Shown here: piece by piece, positions 16,226 to 22,721 of the stretch
Numbering within the stretch: the stretch's first letter is position 1
How the letters are laid out: the number at the start of each line of letters is the position of its first letter
Source of the DNA: Pseudomonadota bacterium
Lineage (GTDB): Bacteria; Pseudomonadota; Alphaproteobacteria; Rhizobiales; Rhizobiaceae
Assembly (NCBI GenBank): GCA_023422735.1
Contig: JAFAGL010000236.1
Coordinates: 1 to 31,774 of the forward strand
Length of the DNA: 31,774 bases
Direction: 5' to 3'
Position numbers and translations under genes: made by a program
The notes under the pieces: generated by a model
Database searches by the model: none
Seen by the model: only the letters and a program-made list of their open reading frames with translations
Told to the model about the DNA's origin: nothing

Positions 16226-16926
16226 GAAACCGACCGCATCAGTCCGCCATCAACGCGAATATTCTGGCCGGTGATATAAGCGGCACCTTCCGATGCCAGA
16301 AAGGCGACGGTCGCTGCGATTTCTTCCGCCGTGCCGTATCGTTTCATGGGAACACTGTTTCGGCGTTCGTCCTTTTGCGGGAGGCTGTCGATCCAGCCAG
16401 GCAGGACGTTGTTCATGCGCACGCCTTTTTCCGCATATTCATCTGCGAAGAGTTTGGTGTAAGCGGCAAGCCCGGCGCGTGCCACAGCCGATGTCGGGAA
16501 CATCGGGCTTGGCTCATCAATCCAGGCGGTCGAGATATTGATGATCGAGCCGCCGCCGTTTTCCGTCATGATTGGCGTGACCAGTCGTGTCGCGCGCACG
16601 ACATTCAGAAAGTAGACGTCAAAACCGGTATGCCACTGCTCATCGGAGATTTCGAGCAGGGCCTCGCGCGGGCCATGACCTGCGCCATTCACCAGAACGT
16701 CGATGCGACCAAACTTCTCCATGACGCCCTCGACGAACCGCTCAAGATCGTCGGGTGATTGGTTGGAACCTGTGAAACCGAATCCGCCGAGCTCGTTTGC
16801 CAGCGCTTCGCCTTTGCCGGAGGAAGAAAGAACGGCAAGCCTGAAACCGTCAGCCGCAAGTTTTCGTGCGCTTGCGGCACCCATTCCGGAGCCGCCTGCA
16901 ATCACAATGGCAACCTTTTGCGTCAT
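16222..16926 (-). CDS. SDR-fold protein lacking the YxxxK catalytic motif
   Basis: Classical-length SDR of 234 residues. The cofactor loop AGGSGMGAA (10-18), LVNGAGHGP (78-86, in place of the usual NNAG), the helix Asn region FLNVVRATRL, the catalytic-Ser strand SIINISTAW (Ser132), NNVLPGWIDS and the C-terminal GQNIRVDGGL are all in place. Where YSASK is expected the sequence reads TSAVAR (145-150), so Tyr and Lys are replaced by Thr/Ser and Arg. The fold and cofactor site look intact, so the protein may bind a dinucleotide but use altered chemistry or be non-catalytic. It overlaps cmk by four bases and so is co-expressed with it. A GGACAACC site precedes the ATG. Confidence 0.88.
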   Translation of the reverse strand: MTQKVAIVIAGGSGMGAASARKLAADGFRLAVLSSSGKGEALANELGGFGFTGSNQSPDDLERFVEGVMEKFGRIDVLVNGAGHGPREALLEISDEQWHTGFDVYFLNVVRATRLVTPIMTENGGGSIINISTAWIDEPSPMFPTSAVARAGLAAYTKLFADEYAEKGVRMNNVLPGWIDSLPQKDERRNSVPMKRYGTAEEIAATVAFLASEGAAYITGQNIRVDGGLMRSVS

Positions 16927-16997
16927 CGGTTGTCCTTTCCCGAATTATTTCGTCCAGCGATAATGTGAACGGCATGTGCGATGCAAGGCATCCGCGT

Positions 16998-17360
16998 TCA
17001 CACCCGCTCTCTTTCGCTATTGCCCAAAATCTGGCCCAGGCCGAAGCCGAACAACCAGCCGGATGCCGGAACAGTCAGCAGGCCGAGGATCTGTCCCCAT
17101 TCATCTTCAGCATATGGCTTGGCGGGATCGTGAACATCAAGACCGCGAAACAGGATGTAGATGAAGAAGCTGACCGGCAGGACTGCAAACCAGAAAGACA
17201 CGGTATGGCCTGGGTAACCGCTTTCGCTGGCAGCCGTCGAAGCGCGCGTGACCTGGGCCGCCCACACGATGAAAGGCACGCATCCGACCCCGAAAAAGAG
17301 CGGTCCCAATAACATTCTGAACAGCAATTCGAGCGGAAAAAGAAGGTCGCTGAAGTCCAT
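16998..17360 (-). CDS. Small membrane protein of unknown function
   Basis: 120 residues with three or four hydrophobic helices (LLFRMLLGPLFFGVGCVPFIV; VSFWFAVLPVSFFIYILF; ILGLLTVPASGWLFGFGLG) and no motif I recognise. ATG 17360 is chosen because a perfect AGGAGG lies five bases upstream. The reading frame extends further upstream without a likely start. It is divergent from the acyltransferase gene across 220 bases and precedes the SDR-cmk pair by about 70 bases on the same strand. Confidence 0.75.
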   Translation of the reverse strand: MDFSDLLFPLELLFRMLLGPLFFGVGCVPFIVWAAQVTRASTAASESGYPGHTVSFWFAVLPVSFFIYILFRGLDVHDPAKPYAEDEWGQILGLLTVPASGWLFGFGLGQILGNSERERV

Positions 17361-17580
17361 TCGACCTCCTGGTCTTTCGATCGATGCGTTTGGCGTCGCG
17401 TACGGCCCTTTGGGGATCAATGCGATCCCGCTGTGGTCCATTACCGCTGGCCTCAAAATTTCGCCACCCTCTTCAGTGAGACGGTAAGGCAGTCGCCACA
17501 AGCGACCTTCATACGCAGAGCCGATTGGCTTTTGGCTGGATCGGCTCCTTCGACCATCACCGTTCGGGGGAAATTTTTTT

Positions 17581-18705
17581 ATGCCTTTAAAGACTCGCGG
17601 ACAACTCGATCCGCTGACATCCATGCGCGGCATCGCGGCCGTGATGGTGGTGACTTACCATTTTACCGGTAGTTTCGTTCCCAATCTCAATCCAGCGCCG
17701 CTCACCGGACTGGTGTCGAAAGCCTATCTCTGGGTTGATTTCTTTTTCGTGCTTAGCGGCTTCATCATGGCCCATGCCTACACGGAAACGTTTCGCGACA
17801 GGATCGACTGGCCGGCGTTCAAAGCATTTATTCTCGCGCGGGTCGCGCGCATTTATCCCCTGCATCTGATGGTGCTGGGCGGGTTCCTCGGCCTCGAATT
17901 CATCAAGCTCATTCTTGGCTATTTCCAGCTCGGAATCGATGTCGATGCGCCTTTCGGGCCGGGGTCGAGCCTGTTTGGCTTTATTCTCAACATGCTGATG
18001 TTGCAAACGAGCGGCCTTCAGGCACAGCTCACCTGGAATGGACCTGCCTGGTCCGTAGGCGCGGAGTTCTTTGCCTATCTCCTGTTCCCATTTTTGTCCT
18101 TCGCCATGATCCGCGCCAGCCTTTGGGTGCGTCTCATGATCGGAGCTTCAACGCTTCTGGCGCTTGCGTTGATCGTCGATGTCGGCGGCACTCTCGACGT
18201 TAAGGTCGGCCTTGGATTGGCGCGCTGCCTGATCGGTTTCTCTATCGGGATTTTGGCGCAGCGATTGGTGGCTGATCGTCCGATGGCGCAGGGTGTGTTT
18301 ATTTTGTGCGGTTGCGTGGCGGCGTTGTTGCCCATCCTGATGCATTTCAAGGCACCGGATATCCTGTTTCCATTCGCATTCGCCTGCTTGATCCTGTTTT
18401 TGGCCGATCGAAAGACATGGCTGACACAGCATCTTTCGAATCCGGTTCTGGTGCGGCTCGGTGAAATTTCCTATGCGGTCTACATGCTGCATTTCCTTTT
18501 GCAGCATGTCGTTCAACTGACCAGTCGCGCAGTGACAGGCCAGCGCATTGGCGTGCATCTGGACGCTTTTGATTCGCTTCTACTCGTCGTCAGCCTTGGG
18601 CTGATCACGATCTGGCTGGCCGATCACGCTTATGAACGCGTCGAGAAACCAGCCAGATTGGTGCTTAGAAAACGGGCTCTGCGGCCCGCAACAGCAGTCG
18701 TCTAG
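17581..18705 (+). CDS. Membrane acyltransferase family 3 (OafA-like)
   Basis: Integral membrane O-acyltransferase of 374 residues, Acyl_transf_3 type, which in other bacteria acetylates or acylates LPS O-antigen, peptidoglycan, exopolysaccharide or Nod factors. The N terminus has LDPLTSMRGIAAVMVVTYHF (9-28) with the conserved Arg16 and His27, then LWVDFFFVLSGFIMAHAY, RVARIYPLHL and about ten membrane helices, closing with LGEISYAVYMLHF. It lacks the C-terminal SGNH domain of long family members. GGGGG lies about 10 bases before ATG with a T run between. It sits between genes that are normally adjacent (aroA and cmk) and its stop codon is shared base for base with that of aroA. Confidence 0.92.
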   Translation: MPLKTRGQLDPLTSMRGIAAVMVVTYHFTGSFVPNLNPAPLTGLVSKAYLWVDFFFVLSGFIMAHAYTETFRDRIDWPAFKAFILARVARIYPLHLMVLGGFLGLEFIKLILGYFQLGIDVDAPFGPGSSLFGFILNMLMLQTSGLQAQLTWNGPAWSVGAEFFAYLLFPFLSFAMIRASLWVRLMIGASTLLALALIVDVGGTLDVKVGLGLARCLIGFSIGILAQRLVADRPMAQGVFILCGCVAALLPILMHFKAPDILFPFAFACLILFLADRKTWLTQHLSNPVLVRLGEISYAVYMLHFLLQHVVQLTSRAVTGQRIGVHLDAFDSLLLVVSLGLITIWLADHAYERVEKPARLVLRKRALRPATAVV

Positions 18706-20042
18706 TCGATCACCGCGCCAAGGCCGGTCATCAGACCCATGAATTCGGGGAAGCTGGTTGCGATCATCGCACGGTCGTCAACGGTCACCGGCTTTTCGGC
18801 AGCAAGCCCCATGACGAGGAAGGCCATCGCGATGCGGTGGTCGAGATGCGTTTCGACAGTACCGCCGCCAAGGCCCTTGCCACCGGGGCGTCCGGTCACG
18901 ACGAGTGAGCTTTCGCCTTCCACGCAATCCACGCCATTGGCTTTCAGCCCCGCCGCGACAGCCGCGAGCCGGTCCGATTCCTTGACGCGCAATTCGTCGA
19001 GCCCGTCCATCACCGTATCGCCTTCGGCAAAGGCTGCGGCTACCGCCAGAACGGGATATTCGTCGATCATCGACGGCGCGCGTTCGGGTGGCACGGTCAC
19101 GCCGCGCAATTCGGAGCCGCGAACCCGCAGATCCGCAACATCCTCGCCACCGGCATTGCGCCGGTTCATGAGTTCGATATCGGCGCCCATTTCCTGCAAG
19201 GTCAGGATCAGGCCGGTGCGTGTCGGGTTCAGCAGCACATTCTCGATGGTGATGTCGGACCCCGGCACCAGAAGCGCGGCAACGAGCGGGAAGGCGGCCG
19301 AAGACGGGTCGCCCGGAACGGCGATGGTCTGGCCGGTCAGCTTGCCTTCGCCCGCGATGCGGATGGTGCGCAGCCCGTTCGCGTCCGTTTCGACCTGAAG
19401 ATTCGCACCAAAGCCCTGAAGCATCTTTTCGGTGTGGTCGCGCGTCATGACAGGCTCAAGCACCGTGGTAATTCCCGGCGTGTTGAGGCCGGCCAGCAGA
19501 ACCGCGGATTTGACCTGCGCGGAGGCCATCGGGACGCGATAAGTGATCGGGGCGGCGTGTTTGGGTCCGCGCAGCGTCAGCGGCATGCGGTCGCCTTCAG
19601 CGGCATTGATCACCTGCACGCCCATTTCGCGCAGCGGGTCCAGCACGCGGCCCATCGGGCGCTTTGAAAGCGAGGCGTCGCCGATAAAGGTCGTTTCCAT
19701 GTCATAGGTGCCCACAAGCCCCATGGTCAGGCGCGAGCCGGTTCCGGCATTGCCGAAATCGAGCGGCGCTTCGGGTTGCAGCAGGCAGCCATTGCCGGTG
19801 CCCTGGATCACCCATTCCTCGCCATGCTTCTCGATTTTCGCGCCCATCGCCTTCATGGCGTCGCCGGTGCGCAGCACGTCTTCGCCTTCAAGCAGGCCCG
19901 TGATGCGCGTTTCGCCGGATGCCAGTCCGCCAAACATGAAGGAGCGATGCGAGATCGACTTGTCGCCCGGTACGCGAACGCGACCGTTGAGGGCTTGTGC
20001 GCGATGCGCGGTGGCGGATTTGGGCAAATCAGAATGGGACAT
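18702..20042 (-). CDS. aroA: 3-phosphoshikimate 1-carboxyvinyltransferase, class II
   Basis: EPSP synthase of the shikimate pathway, joining shikimate 3-phosphate and phosphoenolpyruvate, the target of glyphosate. The 446-residue protein is of the class II type: RVRVPGDKSISHRSFMFGGL, FIGDASLSKRPMGR, PITYRVPMASAQVKSAVLL, PGDPSSAAFPLVAALL, RAPSMIDEYPVLAVAAAFA and VKESDRLAAVAAGL match Agrobacterium CP4 EPSPS almost block for block. The loop that carries Ala100 in CP4 reads DFGNAGTGSR, giving Gly100 with identical numbering. ATG 20042 starts MSHSDLP, aligned with CP4; the reading frame upstream is unrelated. It is divergent from the TIGR02300 gene and convergent with the acyltransferase. Confidence 0.97.
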   Translation of the reverse strand: MSHSDLPKSATAHRAQALNGRVRVPGDKSISHRSFMFGGLASGETRITGLLEGEDVLRTGDAMKAMGAKIEKHGEEWVIQGTGNGCLLQPEAPLDFGNAGTGSRLTMGLVGTYDMETTFIGDASLSKRPMGRVLDPLREMGVQVINAAEGDRMPLTLRGPKHAAPITYRVPMASAQVKSAVLLAGLNTPGITTVLEPVMTRDHTEKMLQGFGANLQVETDANGLRTIRIAGEGKLTGQTIAVPGDPSSAAFPLVAALLVPGSDITIENVLLNPTRTGLILTLQEMGADIELMNRRNAGGEDVADLRVRGSELRGVTVPPERAPSMIDEYPVLAVAAAFAEGDTVMDGLDELRVKESDRLAAVAAGLKANGVDCVEGESSLVVTGRPGGKGLGGGTVETHLDHRIAMAFLVMGLAAEKPVTVDDRAMIATSFPEFMGLMTGLGAVID

Positions 20043-20190
20043 GACAGACAATTTTGGGGGTTCAACACGCGTGGGCGATGAATGCGCCGACGGCCAACTC
20101 CGTAACACCTTCTTTGCACAGGGTCATCCCTGCGATCCGGCGTCATCGTCCCGCAATCTCACCTTTGCGTGCAGAGGGTCGCCAAAGGCT

Positions 20191-20219
20191 TTGACAGGAT
20201 TGGGAACTGTTTGTATGGG
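20191..20219 (+). promoter_or_regulatory. Sigma-70-like promoter of the TIGR02300 gene
   Basis: A perfect -35 hexamer TTGACA at 20191-20196, a 17-base spacer and TATGGG at 20214-20219. Transcription would begin near 20226, leaving a leader of about 75 bases before the GTG start at 20301. Confidence 0.6.
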
Positions 20220-20300
20220 GTCCGCACTTTAACAGGACAGAACCGAGCATGCCGTTCCGCCAGATTGCGTGCGGCAGGGCTCCAAAGACACGAGGCAACC

Positions 20301-20714
20301 GTGGCAAATCCCGAGCTTGGCACCAAGCGTGTCTGCCCAGAAACCGGGCGCAAATTCTACGATCTGAACAAAGATCCGATCGTTTCTCCTTATACGGGTA
20401 AAAGCTATCCGTTGAGCTTCTTCGAAGTGGCGTCGTCGCCGGTCCGTGGTTCCACGACCAAGGAAGACGAGGATCAGAAGGAAACCAACGAGTCCGAAGA
20501 GACGGAAGAAGAAGAAGCCGACACCATCTCGCTGGAAGATGCTGAGGACGATAATCAGAACGACGACAATCTTCCGGATATCGACGGCGATGACGACGAT
20601 GATGTCGATCTTGGCGATGATGACGACGACAACACCTTCTTGGAAGATGAGGAAGATGACGACGACGACATGTCGGATATCGCGCGCCGCGGCGACGACG
20701 ACGACGAAAGCTGA
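20301..20714 (+). CDS. TIGR02300 family protein with acidic tail
   Basis: 137-residue protein conserved in Rhizobiales, function unknown. The first 40 residues (V/M)ANPELGTKRVCPETGRKFYD and LNKDPIVSPYTGKSYPLSFF are nearly invariant in this family and may form a small domain around the single Cys; they resemble half of a zinc ribbon. From about residue 55 the protein is dominated by Asp and Glu, with runs of three to five acids, then a short basic patch DIARRG before an acidic end. The tail is likely disordered and could bind basic partners or metal ions. The start is GTG 20301, with GAGG six bases upstream; a start further upstream would add unrelated sequence. Confidence 0.9.
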   Translation: MANPELGTKRVCPETGRKFYDLNKDPIVSPYTGKSYPLSFFEVASSPVRGSTTKEDEDQKETNESEETEEEEADTISLEDAEDDNQNDDNLPDIDGDDDDDVDLGDDDDDNTFLEDEEDDDDDMSDIARRGDDDDES

Positions 20715-20724
20715 TTGAGTCGTC

Positions 20725-20748
20725 GGTGCGCGAACGGCGCACCCTTTT
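20725..20748 (+). terminator. Terminator of the TIGR02300 gene
   Basis: GGTGCGC at 20725-20731 and GCGCACC at 20737-20743 form a perfect 7-bp stem with a 5-base loop, followed by CTTTTC, ten bases after the stop codon. Confidence 0.75.
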
Positions 20749-20805
20749 CAGGCGCTTTGAAAGAAAGCGCCTGATGCGTTTCGCGAGGGCTTGATCTTCG
20801 CGAAA
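20748..20805 (+). repeat. Two further stem-loops behind the terminator
   Basis: TCAGGCGCTTT (20748-20758) and AAAGCGCCTGA (20764-20774) form a perfect 11-bp stem with a 5-base loop. TTTCGCGA (20779-20786) and TCGCGAAA (20798-20805) form an 8-bp stem with an 11-base loop. Neither is followed by a T tract. They lie in the gap before tRNA-Ala. Confidence 0.7.
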
Positions 20806-20884
20806 AGCACGGCTAGAAGCCGCGCACCGTGATTGCCCAAACGCGTCACGCCAGCACAACGGCATTGCAGATGCCGGTCTTGAT

Positions 20885-20960
20885 GGGGCCATAGCTCAGC
20901 TGGGAGAGCGCCTGCATGGCATGCAGGAGGTCAGCGGTTCGATCCCGCTTGGCTCCACCA
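20885..20960 (+). tRNA. tRNA-Ala (anticodon GGC)
   Basis: 76-nt cloverleaf with encoded CCA: acceptor GGGGCCA with TGGCTCC, D-arm AGCTCAGCTGGGAGAGC, anticodon stem CCTGC/GCAGG with loop ATGGCAT giving anticodon GGC at 20918-20920, and T-loop GGTTCGATCC. It stands alone, not in an rRNA spacer (where the TGC isoacceptor is usual). Confidence 0.97.
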
Positions 20961-21060
20961 AATTTTCTTAGCCCGCTTGTATTTAGTAAACAGGCCCGAC
21001 GCGGTTTGCGCTTGATCCTATCGCTATTGCGCGATTGTCACGTGTCCCGCTTTCTTAACT

Positions 21061-21176
21061 GTTTATTAACTATCTTGGCGTTTCATCGGCATATCCGAGC
21101 AAAGGCGACCACGGATGAACTGGCGTCGGAGCTTGGATATCTGCGCAAAGGTCGGCCTCGTGCCGGCCTTTTCTCT
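21061..21176 (+). ncRNA. Possible small RNA ending in an intrinsic terminator
   Basis: GGTCGGC (21150-21156) pairs with GCCGGCC (21162-21168) around a 5-base loop and is followed by TTTTCTCTT, a good intrinsic terminator. No gene ends before it on the plus strand: tRNA-Ala ends 190 bases upstream and no convincing protein is encoded between. An AT-rich TTTATTAACTAT stretch near 21062-21073 could hold a -10 box. The transcript would be about 100 nt. It might instead be the terminator of the tRNA transcript. Confidence 0.3.
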
Positions 21177-21234
21177 TGAGCCTTTCGCGCTTTGAACTGG
21201 CGTTAAGGCTGGTGATGTCTATAGAATCGCCCAC

Positions 21235-21666
21235 ATGAAGCGCCTTACTTTTTCATTCTGTCTCGCTGCCCTGCTTCTGGCTGGTGCGACCGTTGCGCAT
21301 GCGCAGGCGGATTACGAATGGATGCAGGACAAGCAGACCTATCACACATCGGCACGGCTGGCAGCGGAATATGCTGCCGCGATGGCCGCGAGCGAAAACA
21401 TCGAAACCGGGACGGGAGTGCCGCTTTTGGCGATGCGCACGCGCTGGCTATGGCTCGATAAGATGGGCAGTATTCAAACCTTGAACAAAAGCACTTTCCG
21501 TTGGCGGGACGGAAACTGCTTGAATGAGTTTTGCCTAGTCGTGGATTGCTTCGTAGGTGTTTGGCCGCAACTCGTGTGCAGCGACGGTGTGGAACGGGTG
21601 ATTTCCGCACCGGATCCGGCAACCGTGGTTCTGGATGATCGCATCTTCAAGCGCGATCTTCCGTGA
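21235..21666 (+). CDS. Hypothetical secreted protein with a four-Cys C-terminal region
   Basis: 143 residues. A clear Sec signal peptide (basic MKRL, hydrophobic to about residue 20, cleavage after AHA near 23) sends it to the periplasm. The mature part begins QADYEWMQDKQTYH and is Ala-rich and helical at first, then has WLWLDKMGSIQTLNKSTFRW and four cysteines between about 95 and 115 (GNCLNEFC, VDCF, VCSDG) that could form two disulfides. I do not recognise a family. There is no ribosome-binding site before the ATG, and TATAGAAT ends only eight bases upstream, so it may be expressed from a very short leader. Confidence 0.75.
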   Translation: MKRLTFSFCLAALLLAGATVAHAQADYEWMQDKQTYHTSARLAAEYAAAMAASENIETGTGVPLLAMRTRWLWLDKMGSIQTLNKSTFRWRDGNCLNEFCLVVDCFVGVWPQLVCSDGVERVISAPDPATVVLDDRIFKRDLP

Positions 21667-21715
21667 TTGCCCTGTAGTGAAAGAGTATCAGGCTCGCTGA
21701 TCTGTCAAAAAAATT

Positions 21716-21757
21716 GGGCGGCAGGCTCGCGGATCTTGAGCAACTGCCGCCCTTTTT
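21716..21757. terminator. Bidirectional intrinsic terminator
   Basis: GGGCGGCAG (21716-21724) and CTGCCGCCC (21744-21752) form a perfect 9-bp stem, with five T after it on the plus strand and a run of A before it (T on the minus strand). It serves the secreted protein gene ending at 21666 and the small membrane protein gene ending at 21773 on the other strand. Confidence 0.9.
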
Positions 21758-21772
21758 CAGTGTTGGCTCGAT

Positions 21773-21934
21773 CTAGAAAACGGCCAGATATCGCAGCAGC
21801 GAGATGATGCCGATGATGATGACGATGAGTTGAACGATCTGGCGAAGGCGACCGTCGAGCGGCAAGCGCTGAACCAGCCATAGAACCAGAATAATAACGA
21901 GAAACGTGATCAGGATGCTGATCAATACAGACAT
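21773..21934 (-). CDS. Small two-helix membrane protein (Thivi_2564-like)
   Basis: 53-residue protein on the minus strand: MSVLISILITFLVIILVLWL, a short polar link QRLPLDGRLRQ, then IVQLIVIIIGIISLLRYLA and VF. Two hydrophobic helices joined by a basic loop match the small Thivi_2564-type membrane proteins found in many proteobacteria, function unknown. GGAGAGG lies seven bases before the ATG, and a strong bidirectional terminator follows its TAG. It is short enough to be missed by common length cut-offs. Confidence 0.85.
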   Translation of the reverse strand: MSVLISILITFLVIILVLWLVQRLPLDGRLRQIVQLIVIIIGIISLLRYLAVF

Positions 21935-22012
21935 TTGAAGACCTCTCCAGCGGAACGAATTGCCGCAAAAGAGAAATATAGCGTCATTTCTTTGCCCGGC
22001 GAGGGGGCCGCT

Positions 22013-22594
22013 TTATGCAACTGTGATGCCGCGCTGTTTCTCAAAATCGCTTGGCGAAGCAATCATCTTGCGCAGCCGTCCGATCAGGCGATCGACTTCC
22101 TCTGGCTTGACGACTTTCATGCCTAGCAATTCGCTGTTCTTCAAACCGCTGATCATCAGATAAAGCGCGATGGCAAGGTCCGGATCCGGCAAATCTGTTT
22201 TGATGCGATCCAGCAAAACACGTTCATAATGCTGCACAGGGCTCAGAAAGGAAGGATCTTCTGCCAAAGCTGCAAGGATGCCGGATGACGCCGGTTGCTT
22301 GCATTGATAATTCTCAAGGAACAGCTCGAGAAAAGCGTGGGTAACGGGCGACTTTTGGGCACTGTTCGCTTGCTCGCGCGCCTTCAGCATTCGGTCGTAG
22401 TCGGCGACGAAGGTTTCGACCGTGGCTTCCAGAAGCTTTGATTTTGACGGAAAGTGATAAAGCAAGCCGCCCTTTGAAACGCCAGCTTTGGCCGCAACAG
22501 CATCAAGCGAGATATTGCCCGGCCCATTTTCCCAAGCGAGATCGGCAGCAGCCTGCAGGATACGTTCCCGCGTGCTTTGACCTTCTGCCGCCAT
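22013..22594 (-). CDS. TetR family repressor, probable regulator of the RND pump
   Basis: 193-residue TetR/AcrR-type regulator. The N-terminal helix-turn-helix is clear: STRERILQAAADLAWENG, ISLDAVAAKAGVSKGGLLYH and FPSKSKLLEATVETF. The C-terminal ligand-binding domain is divergent, as usual. ATG 22594 is chosen because the HTH family begins here; GGAG lies about 12 bases upstream and no homology extends further up. It is divergent from the RND adaptor gene, and a perfect palindrome lies 24 bases before its start, so it very likely represses itself and the pump. Known pairs with this layout are MexL-mexJK and BepR-bepDE. Confidence 0.92.
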   Translation of the reverse strand: MAAEGQSTRERILQAAADLAWENGPGNISLDAVAAKAGVSKGGLLYHFPSKSKLLEATVETFVADYDRMLKAREQANSAQKSPVTHAFLELFLENYQCKQPASSGILAALAEDPSFLSPVQHYERVLLDRIKTDLPDPDLAIALYLMISGLKNSELLGMKVVKPEEVDRLIGRLRKMIASPSDFEKQRGITVA

Positions 22595-22610
22595 TATGTC
22601 ATAAACTCCA

Positions 22611-22639
22611 TTGACAATACCGTCCAGACGGTACAGCTC
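22611..22639 (+). promoter_or_regulatory. Efflux operon promoter with TetR operator in the spacer
   Basis: TTGACA at 22611-22616 is a perfect -35 box on the plus strand. The 16-bp perfect palindrome TACCGTCCAGACGGTA at 22618-22633 fills the 17-base spacer; the -10 position (22634-22639, CAGCTC) is poor. A repressor bound here would block RNA polymerase for the pump and cover the tetR promoter region as well. The palindrome type is common before TetR-controlled RND pumps. Confidence 0.75.
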
Positions 22640-22721
22640 TTCCGCGCTGCAGCACAACTGTTTTCTTGCCGCTACTTCTGTTAGCAAACCATTTTTCAAA
22701 TCTGCGACCGAGTTTCTTCCC

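Noticed and set aside
21115..21195. Possible 26-codon peptide overlapping the orphan terminator
   Set aside because: The ribosome-binding site is weak and the frame runs through the terminator stem; more likely non-coding.
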